Source: Massilimicrobiota sp. An134
Lineage (GTDB): Bacteria; Bacillota_I; Bacilli_A; Erysipelotrichales; Coprobacillaceae
Assembly (NCBI RefSeq): GCF_002160815.1
Contig: NZ_NFLH01000018.1
Location: forward strand, 1-46,722
Direction of reading: 5' to 3'
Length of the DNA: 46,722 nt
Shown: positions 35,335-43,384 of the stretch, in pieces
How positions within the stretch are numbered: the stretch's first letter is position 1
Layout of the letters: each line of letters starts with the position of its first letter
Translations under genes and position numbers: made by a program
The notes under the pieces: generated by a model
Seen by the model: only the letters and a program-made list of their open reading frames with translations
Databases searched by the model: none
What the model was told of the DNA's origin: nothing

Positions 35335-35863
35335 CACATATACGATGGCTGATGTTTTAGAAGTAATTATTGATTATAGAGGTAAAACTCCAAAAAAATC
35401 AGAAAAGGGTATACCAACATTAAGTGCTAAAACTATTAAAAATGGATATATTGATTATTCAAAATGTTATTATATTTCATCTGATGAATATAAAAAATTT
35501 ATGGTTAGAGGTTTTCCTAAAAAAGGAGATGTTTTATTAACTACCGAAGCACCTCTTGGGGAGGTTGCTAAATTAGATAGGGATGATGTGGCAATTGCAC
35601 AAAGGTTATTAACTTTACGAGGGAAAAAAGGTATTTTAGATAACGATTATTTGTTGTATTTTTTACAATCTCCAAATGGACAGTATTTATTAAAATCTAG
35701 AGAATCTGGAACAACAGTTACAGGTATTAAACAAGCAGAGTTTAGAAAAATACAATTAGAGATTCCTGAGTTTGCAATTCAAAAGAAAATATCATCTGTA
35801 TTATGTATATTAGATGACAAAATTAAACTGAATAATCAGATAAACAATAATTTAGCTTATTAA
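35324..35863 (+). CDS. hsdS: truncated specificity subunit HsdS (5' half, one target domain)
   Basis: A 179-residue HsdS half: one target-recognition domain (YNTYTMADVLEVIIDYRGKT... to FRKIQLEIPEFAIQ) and the central helical repeat ILDDKIKLNNQINNN, then stop. Full HsdS has two such domains (about 400 residues). The frame ends right behind the 16-bp inversion repeat at 35840-35855, and its natural second half lies inverted downstream (35860-36525). So this is the expressed stub of an hsdS gene in the OFF orientation. A half subunit can sometimes work as a dimer; that is not decided here. ATG 35324, with TTAGGAG upstream, overlaps the hsdM end. Confidence 0.85.
   Translation: MKYNTYTMADVLEVIIDYRGKTPKKSEKGIPTLSAKTIKNGYIDYSKCYYISSDEYKKFMVRGFPKKGDVLLTTEAPLGEVAKLDRDDVAIAQRLLTLRGKKGILDNDYLLYFLQSPNGQYLLKSRESGTTVTGIKQAEFRKIQLEIPEFAIQKKISSVLCILDDKIKLNNQINNNLAY
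35840..35855 (+). repeat. hsdS inversion repeat, copy a
   Basis: ATAAACAATAATTTAG, within the central repeat region of the first hsdS. Direct orientation. Confidence 0.8.
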
Positions 35864-36570
35864 ATTTCTACTCTTGAAACATCAATATCACCTGACATTA
35901 ACTTTGACAACAAGGAATCACGCAACTCTTTTAAGTATGTATTCTCATAATATGACGATTGTATTTTTTCCAACATTGGTAATATGACATCGTTAAATTC
36001 TTTTGCTACTTTTAAAGATGGAATTGAGATTTCCATATCTCCTAATCCTCCATCCCATATAGCATATGGCATAGTGGAACCTTTTGAAGTTGTCTGTGCA
36101 TATTCGATGCTACTATCTAAGTCACAACAAAGCAAACAATATGAAAGGTATTCAGGATTATGTGGCACTAATGTAAAACAAGTTGTCCTTGTAATTCCAT
36201 CACAAGGAGCTAAAACAACACGGTGAAAATACACACGCATTGCACCAATGATAATGTCATTTTTTGAAAATGTTACTAAACTGCTTTTTGCCTCTTCGTT
36301 AAGTTTGAATTCTGAGATTGCGAACGTTTTCATTGGTATTACATCAATTGGAAGATATGGTAACTCTGTGTTTTGTCCAGCTTTGATTGAGTTGCGTTTC
36401 AATTTTAAAATATCTTTAAGTTGACCCGTTCTCCAATCTATGGGCATTACGCCACCAAAAGGTTCAAAATCGATAAACCAAGACTTATAAAGAGCTCGTG
36501 CTTGCTGCTCTAAATTATTGTTTATATATGTAAAACTCTTGTGAGTGGCAAGAGTTAATAAGAAGAACAA
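35860..36570 (-). CDS. silent inverted hsdS cassette (C-terminal half)
   Basis: On the minus strand a reading frame carries the second half of an HsdS: INNNLEQQARALYKSWFIDFEPF, a target-recognition domain and the C-terminal repeat LRDSLLSKLMSGDIDVS. It has no start of its own that makes sense; the first dozen codons are read-through from the flank, and the homology starts at the inversion repeat (36510-36525). Inversion between the repeats at 35840 and 36510 would fuse it in frame to the first hsdS to give a full two-domain subunit. Stored, not expressed, in the present orientation. Confidence 0.82.
   Translation of the reverse strand: MFFLLTLATHKSFTYINNNLEQQARALYKSWFIDFEPFGGVMPIDWRTGQLKDILKLKRNSIKAGQNTELPYLPIDVIPMKTFAISEFKLNEEAKSSLVTFSKNDIIIGAMRVYFHRVVLAPCDGITRTTCFTLVPHNPEYLSYCLLCCDLDSSIEYAQTTSKGSTMPYAIWDGGLGDMEISIPSLKVAKEFNDVILPMLEKIQSSYYENTYLKELRDSLLSKLMSGDIDVSRVEI
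36502..36525 (-). repeat. hsdS inversion repeat, copy b
   Basis: On the minus strand ATAAACAATAATTTAG is followed by AGCAGCAA. The 24-bp unit is shared with copy c; the first 16 bp are shared with copies a and d. Inverted orientation. Confidence 0.8.
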
Positions 36571-36606
36571 CCACTCTCTATGTGTTCTCGAAAAAGGAGA
36601 ATATAT

Positions 36607-37593
36607 ATGAATGAAATTATAAAAAATATGATATTACATGATATGGTTACATGTTTAGATGATAATCAATATGAAAAATTAAATTGCATACTTATAAAAG
36701 TATTGTCTAATTACCAAATTGAAGAGATTCAAAGTGCAACAAATGACAAAACGAATCAACACTATATAGATTCATTTTTATCAGCCAAAAGATTAGAAGG
36801 ATGCTCTGAAAAATCACTTAAATATTATAAATCAACTATTGAAATAGTACTTAATTCAATAAATAAATCTATTAAAAATGTTACAACTAATGATTTAAGA
36901 GATTATTTAACACAATATCAGGAAGAACATGGATCAAGTAGAGTGACAATTGATAACATACGACGAATATTATCTAGTTTCTTTTCTTGGTTAGAGGATG
37001 AAGATTTTATTATAAAAAGTCCTGTTAGAAGAATACATAAGGTTAAATCTGCTTCTGTTATTAAAGAAACGTATAGTGATGAATCATTAGAATTAATGAG
37101 AGATAATTGTGATAATTTGCGAGATTTAGCTTTAATTGATATCTTGGCTTCAACTGGGATGCGTGTTGGTGAATTAGTGTTGTTAAATAAAGATGATATT
37201 AACTTTAATGAAAGAGAATGTGTTGTGTTTGGTAAAGGTGATAAAGAACGTATCGTTTATTTTGATGCTAGAACAAAAATACATTTACAAAATTATTTAA
37301 ATAGTCGAAATGATGATAATAAAGCATTATTTGTTACTTTAAGAAAGCCATTTAATCGTATTACCATTAGCGGGATAGAAACAAGAATTAGAGAGATGGG
37401 GAGAAAATTAGATATCCATAAAGCTCATCCTCACAAATTTAGAAGGACGTTAGCAACAAAGGCAATTGATAAAGGAATGCCCATTGAACAATTGCAAAAA
37501 TTATTAGGGCATCAAAAGATTGATACAACATTGCAATATGCAATGGTTAAGCAAAGTAATGTAAAAATCGCACATAAGAAATATATTGGATAG
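36607..37593 (+). CDS. tyrosine recombinase, probable hsdS invertase
   Basis: A 328-residue XerC/D-type site-specific recombinase. An N-terminal core-binding SAM-like domain (about 60-150) is followed by the catalytic domain with STGMRVGEL (first Arg), HPHKFRRTLAT (H-x-x-R), LLGHQKIDTT (second His) and the nucleophile Tyr in TLQYAMVKQ. It lies between two hsdS segments flanked by inverted copies of one 16-bp sequence, the usual place for the enzyme that inverts hsdS cassettes. AAAAAGGAGA fixes the start at 36607 rather than the ATG at 36580. Its end abuts the next hsdS gene. Confidence 0.9.
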   Translation: MNEIIKNMILHDMVTCLDDNQYEKLNCILIKVLSNYQIEEIQSATNDKTNQHYIDSFLSAKRLEGCSEKSLKYYKSTIEIVLNSINKSIKNVTTNDLRDYLTQYQEEHGSSRVTIDNIRRILSSFFSWLEDEDFIIKSPVRRIHKVKSASVIKETYSDESLELMRDNCDNLRDLALIDILASTGMRVGELVLLNKDDINFNERECVVFGKGDKERIVYFDARTKIHLQNYLNSRNDDNKALFVTLRKPFNRITISGIETRIREMGRKLDIHKAHPHKFRRTLATKAIDKGMPIEQLQKLLGHQKIDTTLQYAMVKQSNVKIAHKKYIG

Positions 37594-37603
37594 GGGGATT
37601 TTT

Positions 37604-38797
37604 GTGAAAGATTGGATAACTTGTAAACTATCAGATTTAGGTATGATAGTAGGAGGTGCTACACCATCAACTAAACAAATACAGAATTATGAAAATGGAA
37701 ATATTTCTTGGATAACGCCAAAAGATTTATCTTGTTTTAAGGACAGATATATTGATAGAGGAGAAAGAAATATAACAGAATTAGGATTAAAAAGTTGTTC
37801 AACTCGATTGATCCCTAAAAATTCAATACTTTTTTCTTCACGAGCACCTATAGGCTATATTGCAATTGCTAATAAAGAATTATGTACTAATCAAGGATTT
37901 AAAAGTATAGTTCCTAATGAGAACATAGATTATTTATTTTTGTATTATCTATTAAAGTATAATAAAAGTAATATAGAAAATATAGGAAGTGGTACTACAT
38001 TTAAAGAAGTATCAGCAACTGTAATGAAGCATTTTGAAGTGAAAATTCCTAAATCAAAAAATGAGCAAAGAAAAATAGCATCAATATTAGATTTAATAGA
38101 TAATAAAATTGAATTGAATAATAAGATAAACAATAATTTAGAGCAGCAACTCTGTGCAATATTTAAAGAATTATTCTCTGAATATATTGATTCGCTTACT
38201 GAATCAAGTACAACTCTTGGTGATTTAGTTACAAGTATTGATAACAGGGGAAAAACACCCCCTCTGTCATCTGAACCAACAAACTATCCAATTATTGATG
38301 TAAGAGCACTTTCAGGTACATCAAGAATTGTTGATTATAATAACTGCACAAAATATGTCTTAGAGGAAACTTATAATAGTTGGTTTAGAAGTGGTCATCC
38401 TAAACCTTATGACATTCTTATTTCAACAGTTGGAAGTCTTGCTGAAATGAAAATATATCTTGGTAATATCGGCTGTATCGCTCAAAATGTTGTAGGTTTT
38501 AGAAGTAAAGGAATATCTCCTTTATACATATATCAATACCTAAATTATATAAAAAATGACTTAGTCTCATATAATATTGGTTCTGTACAACCAAGTATAA
38601 AGGTTACACACATTGTAAAACATCCTATATATGTGCCTTCAGAAGAAAAATTAAATTCTTTTGACATAATTGCTCGTGCAATGACAGAAGAAATTTATTC
38701 TAATTCTAAAGAAATAGAAAAACTTAAACTCCTAAGAGACACTCTTTTACCAAAATTGATGTCTGGTGAAATTGATGTTTCCGACATTGAGTTTTAA
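37604..38797 (+). CDS. hsdS: full-length specificity subunit HsdS
   Basis: A 397-residue S subunit with two target-recognition domains: first about 1-165 (LSDLGMIVGGATPSTKQ, NGNISWITPKDL), the central repeat LDLIDNKIELNNKINNNLEQQ, second about 200-370 (TTLGDLVTSIDNRGKTPPLS), then the C-terminal repeat LRDTLLPKLMSGEIDVS. The two domains read the two halves of a split recognition site. GTG 37604 follows AGGGGG by 6 nt. The inversion repeat runs through its centre (38126-38141) and a reversed copy lies just behind its stop, so this is the currently assembled (ON) cassette. Confidence 0.92.
   Translation: MKDWITCKLSDLGMIVGGATPSTKQIQNYENGNISWITPKDLSCFKDRYIDRGERNITELGLKSCSTRLIPKNSILFSSRAPIGYIAIANKELCTNQGFKSIVPNENIDYLFLYYLLKYNKSNIENIGSGTTFKEVSATVMKHFEVKIPKSKNEQRKIASILDLIDNKIELNNKINNNLEQQLCAIFKELFSEYIDSLTESSTTLGDLVTSIDNRGKTPPLSSEPTNYPIIDVRALSGTSRIVDYNNCTKYVLEETYNSWFRSGHPKPYDILISTVGSLAEMKIYLGNIGCIAQNVVGFRSKGISPLYIYQYLNYIKNDLVSYNIGSVQPSIKVTHIVKHPIYVPSEEKLNSFDIIARAMTEEIYSNSKEIEKLKLLRDTLLPKLMSGEIDVSDIEF
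38126..38149 (+). repeat. hsdS inversion repeat, copy c
   Basis: ATAAACAATAATTTAG followed by AGCAGCAA, in the central repeat of the full hsdS. Direct orientation. Confidence 0.8.
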
Positions 38798-38801
38798 GCC
38801 G

Positions 38802-38817
38802 CTAAATTATTGTTTAT
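38802..38817 (-). repeat. hsdS inversion repeat, copy d
   Basis: CTAAATTATTGTTTAT on the plus strand, 4 bp behind the hsdS stop codon. Its outer flank (GTATGTAAC) resembles that of copy b (ATATGTAAA), showing that both cassettes have the same architecture. Confidence 0.8.
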
Positions 38818-38856
38818 GTATGTAACTTTATAATAGATATGGAAGGAGGGAGATCA

Positions 38857-40116
38857 ATGGAAAATAAAGATTCTAATTTGGGTTATGGTATCGAAATCAC
38901 TTCAGTTGGTGCATTTATTGATGTAATAAAAAAATTGAGAAGTGATGAAGATGGATCATCTACGGAAATTTACTTTAGAGGACAAGAAGTAGATTTCTGG
39001 GGAATAGTACCTAGCGTTTTCAGAAATGATATGCTCAGTGTTGAACATAAGCTTATGAGAATTCCATTACAAAAAAATCCTTTTGATTTTAGAGATTTGA
39101 ATGATACTTTTGATATCATGACAAAATATCAACATTATGGCATGTGTACTAGGCTACTTGACCTTACCACAAATCCACTGGTTGCTTTGTATTTTGCATG
39201 TAAACTTCATGGTAAAATTAGATATCAAGATGAGGAAAAAGAACCAAACGGGGTTGTGTATTTTGCTAAATATTATCCTTCGCAAGTAAATGATATTAAT
39301 GTTAGAATTGTTACCACTTTAGCTAAATATAATTTAGATAGAGAAAATACAATTAAGGATGTTTTAGATAAATTAGTTAAAGAAAATATTATAAGTAATG
39401 ATAACAGAAAAAAGTGGTTAGAAAAGGAACATATAAAAGAATTTATTGATATTATCCAAAGTAATTACTTGATTATTCCAACTTATAGTAATGAAAGATT
39501 AAAAAAGCAAAGTGGAGTACTATTGTTAGTTAGTTCATTTACTGTTGAAATTAATGATGCGGTTGAGAAGGGAATTATCACAAAGAGTTCAAGAAATTTG
39601 AGAAGTGAATTTGATGATAACTACTTTTATGTGCTAGGTGAAAATAAAAACTTAATTCTTAAAGAACTTGATTTATTGGGAATAAATGAGTCAACCTTAT
39701 TTCCAGAATTGGAACATCAATTAAGTTATATTAAATTTATCCATCAAGATCAAACACATCCTGTTAGTGATTTTCATCAATATGAAGAGAATTATAAAAA
39801 TATAATTGACTATGAAAATGTTAATGAAGAAATATTAAATAAAGAGTTTATTACTGAAATAGAAAAGTTTTTATCTACTTGTTTAGATAAAAATGAGTGC
39901 AAGAGTATTTTAGAAATTGTTAAAGATAATTTAGTAGTTGATTGGTATAAAAGAGAAAATATACGAAGCAAGATTAGGAGAAGCATTAGTACCTATTGTT
40001 TATCAAGTGTAAATCTGTTGAATGGAAAAAATCCTGAATTTTTAGTTGACAATATAATGAATATTATGAATGAGTTAATAAAAAAGCATATGATTAACAA
40101 TGAGAATGGAGAATAG
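38857..40116 (+). CDS. FRG-domain protein
   Basis: A 419-residue protein with an N-terminal FRG domain: IYFRGQEVDFWGIVPSVFR near residue 38-56 and YQHYGMCTRLLDLTTNPLVALYFAC near 90-115. FRG proteins recur in defence and mobile regions; their activity is not firmly established. GGAAGGAGGG places the start at ATG 38857 (the frame is open from 38839). The gene is inserted between hsdS and hsdR, with the hsdR start 1 bp behind its stop, so it is co-expressed with the restriction system and may modify it or act as a second line of defence (inference). Confidence 0.85.
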   Translation: MENKDSNLGYGIEITSVGAFIDVIKKLRSDEDGSSTEIYFRGQEVDFWGIVPSVFRNDMLSVEHKLMRIPLQKNPFDFRDLNDTFDIMTKYQHYGMCTRLLDLTTNPLVALYFACKLHGKIRYQDEEKEPNGVVYFAKYYPSQVNDINVRIVTTLAKYNLDRENTIKDVLDKLVKENIISNDNRKKWLEKEHIKEFIDIIQSNYLIIPTYSNERLKKQSGVLLLVSSFTVEINDAVEKGIITKSSRNLRSEFDDNYFYVLGENKNLILKELDLLGINESTLFPELEHQLSYIKFIHQDQTHPVSDFHQYEENYKNIIDYENVNEEILNKEFITEIEKFLSTCLDKNECKSILEIVKDNLVVDWYKRENIRSKIRRSISTYCLSSVNLLNGKNPEFLVDNIMNIMNELIKKHMINNENGE

Positions 40117-40117
40117 T

Positions 40118-43100
40118 ATGGAACAGTTATTTACGGAAGCTAGTTATGAAAATTCAATAATAGAATTATTTGAAAATATGGGTTATGAACATGTTTATGG
40201 TCCAAATATTGAAAGAGACTTTTATAGTCCATTTTATGAAGAAGAATTAGAAAATTCATTACATAATATCAATAGAGGATTATCATACACTGCATTGCAG
40301 GAAGCGGTAAATAAGTTAAGAAATATTGAAAATGGTTCTTTAGTTCAAAAGAATATAGTATTTATGGATTATTTACAAAATGGAATAACTGTTAATTATT
40401 TTGATAATGGTGAAGAAAAGTCAGATATCGTTTATCTTGTTGATTATAAAAATATTGATAATAATTCATTTGTTATTGCTAATCAGTGGACATTTATTGA
40501 AAATAGCACAAAAATACCTGATGTTATATTATTTTTAAATGGTATTCCCGTTGTATTAATGGAATTAAAATCTCCTTCTCGAGAAGAAACTGATGTATCA
40601 GATGCATATAGGCAGCTAAGAAATTATATGAAAGAAATTCCTAGTATGTTTGTTTACAATGTTATATGTGTAATGAGTGATCAATTGAGCTCTAGGGCTG
40701 GAACTATTACTTCTGGGATTGATCGTTTCATGGAATGGAAAACAGTGGATGGTAATAAAGAGAATACACAACATGCTCAATTTGATACTTTTTTTGAAGG
40801 AATGTTCCAAAAAGAAAGATTATTAGATATTATTAAAAATTTTGTATGTTTTTCTAATGATGGTATAGAAAAATTTAAAATTTTAGCAGGATATCACCAA
40901 TATTTTGCAGTAAAGAAAGCAATTGAATCTACGAAAAATGCTATGGTTTCTGATGGTAAAGGTGGAGTTTTTTGGCATACTCAAGGTAGTGGTAAATCAT
41001 TATCTATGGTATTTTATGCACATTTATTACAAGAGGAATTAAATAGTCCAACGATAGTTGTTATTACAGATAGAAATGATTTGGATGATCAATTGTTTGG
41101 ACAATTTTCAAAATGTAAAGATTTTTTAAGACAGACACCTATTCAAGCAGAAAATAGAGAACATTTAAGATCTTTGTTAGAAGGTAGAAAAGCAAATGGA
41201 ATTATCTTTACAACAATGCAAAAGTTTGAAAATTATGACAGTTCATTATCACAAAGAAGAAATATTGTTGTGATGGCAGATGAAGCTCATCGAGGTCAAT
41301 ATGGATTGACTGAAAAAATAAAAATAACAAAAAATAAAGATGGTGAAGAAATAGCCACCAAAGTTATTGGGACTGCAAGAATGATACGTAATAGTTTACC
41401 AAATGCAACTTATATAGGGTTTACAGGAACTCCTATTTCGACAAAAGACAGAAGTACAAGAGAGGTTTTTGGAAATTATATTGATATTTATGATATGACA
41501 CAAGCGGTTGAAGATGGGGCAACAAGACCTGTATATTATGAAAGTCGAGTTGTTAAATTAAAATTAGACCAAGAAACTTTGAAATTGATTGATAATGAAT
41601 ATGAAATAATGGCTAATAATGCTGATGAAGAAGTCATTGAAAGAAGTAAAAAAGAATTAAGTCGTATGGATGCTATTTTAGGGGCTGATGACACCATTAA
41701 TTCTTTAGTTGATGACATTTTATATCATTATGAAAATAATAGGGAACATTTATTAACTGGTAAAGCGATGATAGTTGCTTATTCAAGACCAATTGCTATG
41801 AAAATATATCAACGTATTTTGGATCTACGCCCAAATTGGACACAAAAAGTTGCAGTTGTCATGACTTCTGGAAATAATGATCCTGAAGAATGGCGAGATA
41901 TTATAGGAAATAAAAAATATAAAAATGAATTAGCAAAAAAATTCAAAGATAATGAAAGTGAATTAAAAATTGCTATTGTTGTCGATATGTGGCTTACTGG
42001 TTTTGATGTCCCATCCTTAGCAACTATGTACATATATAAGCCTATGGCTGGACATAACCTTATGCAAGCTATAGCACGTGTTAACCGTGTTTATAAAGAT
42101 AAAGAAGGTGGACTTATTGTTGACTATGTTGGAATAGCAGGAGCTTTAAAACGTGCTATGAATGATTATACTTCTAGAGATAAAAAGAATTATGGCGATA
42201 CTGATATTGCTAAAGTAGCATATCCTAAATTTTTAGAAAAATTATCTATATGTCAAGATTTATTTTATGAATATGATTATTCTAATTTTAAGGAAGGAAC
42301 TGACTTAGAAAGAGCAAAAACAATTAGTGGAGCAGTCAACTTTATTGTTGATATATCCAGAGAAAAAGAAAAACAAGATTTTCTCAAAGAATCATTATTG
42401 CTACATCAAGCATTATCATTATGTTCTTCTTTAGTAGAAGAAGATTTACGCTTTGAAGCGGCTTTCTTTGAATCAGTTCGTGTCTTAGTTTTGAGATTAA
42501 GTAATACAGGTGTAAATAAAAAAATTTCTTTAAAAGAAATGAATGAAAGAATAAATGAATTATTGAAATATAGTATAAAAAGTGATGGAGTTATCAATTT
42601 GTTTTCTGATGTAAAAGAAGAGATTTCTATATTTGATTCTAAGTTTTTAGAAGAAGTTTCAAAAATGAAAGAAAAAAATTTAGCAGTAGAATTATTGAAA
42701 AAATTAATTGCTGAACAAGTTAGCATTTACAAACGAACAAATGTAGTTAAGTCTGAAAAATTTAGCGAAAGAATTCAAAGAGCTCTAAATAGTTATTTAA
42801 ATGGAATGTTAACTAATGAAGAAGTTATTCAGGAGTTATTAAATTTAGCAAAGCAGATTTCAGAATCACAAAAAGAAGGAAATAAGTTAGGGTTAACTAA
42901 TGAAGAATTGGCTTTTTATGATGCTTTAACGAAACCACAAGCTATTAAAGATTTTTATGAGAATGATGAATTAATTGCATTAACTAAAGAATTGACAGAA
43001 ACATTACGAAAAAATAAAACAGTTGATTGGCAACGCAAAGAATCTGCAAGAGCAAAAATGCGTATGTTAATTAAAAAACTATTAAAAAAACATAGATATC

Positions 43101-43177
43101 CACCAGAAGGAATGTCTGATGCTGTTCAAACAGTTATGATTCAATGTGAACTATGGGCAGACAATACTGATATTTGA
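40118..43177 (+). CDS. hsdR: Type I restriction endonuclease subunit HsdR
   Basis: Restriction and translocation subunit, about 1,019 residues. PD-(D/E)xK nuclease: D135 (PDVILFLNG) with E149 and K151 (VLMELKS). SF2 motor: Walker A TQGSGKS with K293, DEAH at D388, YIGFTGTPI near 430, VDMWLTGFDVPSL near 625, and the IARVNRVY motif VI; the C-terminal helical domain binds HsdM/HsdS. All catalytic residues are present, so restriction should be active when a matching HsdS is made. ATG 40118 has GGAG 6 nt upstream; the earlier ATG at 40100 lies in the FRG gene. Confidence 0.95.
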   Translation: MEQLFTEASYENSIIELFENMGYEHVYGPNIERDFYSPFYEEELENSLHNINRGLSYTALQEAVNKLRNIENGSLVQKNIVFMDYLQNGITVNYFDNGEEKSDIVYLVDYKNIDNNSFVIANQWTFIENSTKIPDVILFLNGIPVVLMELKSPSREETDVSDAYRQLRNYMKEIPSMFVYNVICVMSDQLSSRAGTITSGIDRFMEWKTVDGNKENTQHAQFDTFFEGMFQKERLLDIIKNFVCFSNDGIEKFKILAGYHQYFAVKKAIESTKNAMVSDGKGGVFWHTQGSGKSLSMVFYAHLLQEELNSPTIVVITDRNDLDDQLFGQFSKCKDFLRQTPIQAENREHLRSLLEGRKANGIIFTTMQKFENYDSSLSQRRNIVVMADEAHRGQYGLTEKIKITKNKDGEEIATKVIGTARMIRNSLPNATYIGFTGTPISTKDRSTREVFGNYIDIYDMTQAVEDGATRPVYYESRVVKLKLDQETLKLIDNEYEIMANNADEEVIERSKKELSRMDAILGADDTINSLVDDILYHYENNREHLLTGKAMIVAYSRPIAMKIYQRILDLRPNWTQKVAVVMTSGNNDPEEWRDIIGNKKYKNELAKKFKDNESELKIAIVVDMWLTGFDVPSLATMYIYKPMAGHNLMQAIARVNRVYKDKEGGLIVDYVGIAGALKRAMNDYTSRDKKNYGDTDIAKVAYPKFLEKLSICQDLFYEYDYSNFKEGTDLERAKTISGAVNFIVDISREKEKQDFLKESLLLHQALSLCSSLVEEDLRFEAAFFESVRVLVLRLSNTGVNKKISLKEMNERINELLKYSIKSDGVINLFSDVKEEISIFDSKFLEEVSKMKEKNLAVELLKKLIAEQVSIYKRTNVVKSEKFSERIQRALNSYLNGMLTNEEVIQELLNLAKQISESQKEGNKLGLTNEELAFYDALTKPQAIKDFYENDELIALTKELTETLRKNKTVDWQRKESARAKMRMLIKKLLKKHRYPPEGMSDAVQTVMIQCELWADNTDI

Positions 43178-43384
43178 AAATAATCACAAATGAAATATTG
43201 AGTACAAGATAATAGGAAACTAATATAATAAAAAGATAAGTTTGTATAGACGCTTAAGATAAGTTGTGAAGTTATCCTGCTGGTTGGGTACGTACTGACA
43301 ATTAAAATATATTTTCGAAACAATTTTATTATTTGATTTTAAAAAGACAATGACTTAGAAGGACGAATGGGAGAATAAATTATA

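Noticed and set aside
36607-37593. Tyrosine recombinase as the integrase of the whole island
   Set aside because: It is embedded between hsdS cassettes flanked by inverted repeats and far from the guaA edge, so local hsdS inversion is the simpler role. An island integrase would be expected next to the attachment site.
42406-42726. 106-codon minus-strand frame inside hsdR
   Set aside because: Antisense to the well-supported hsdR reading frame; low-complexity Ser/Phe/Asn composition.
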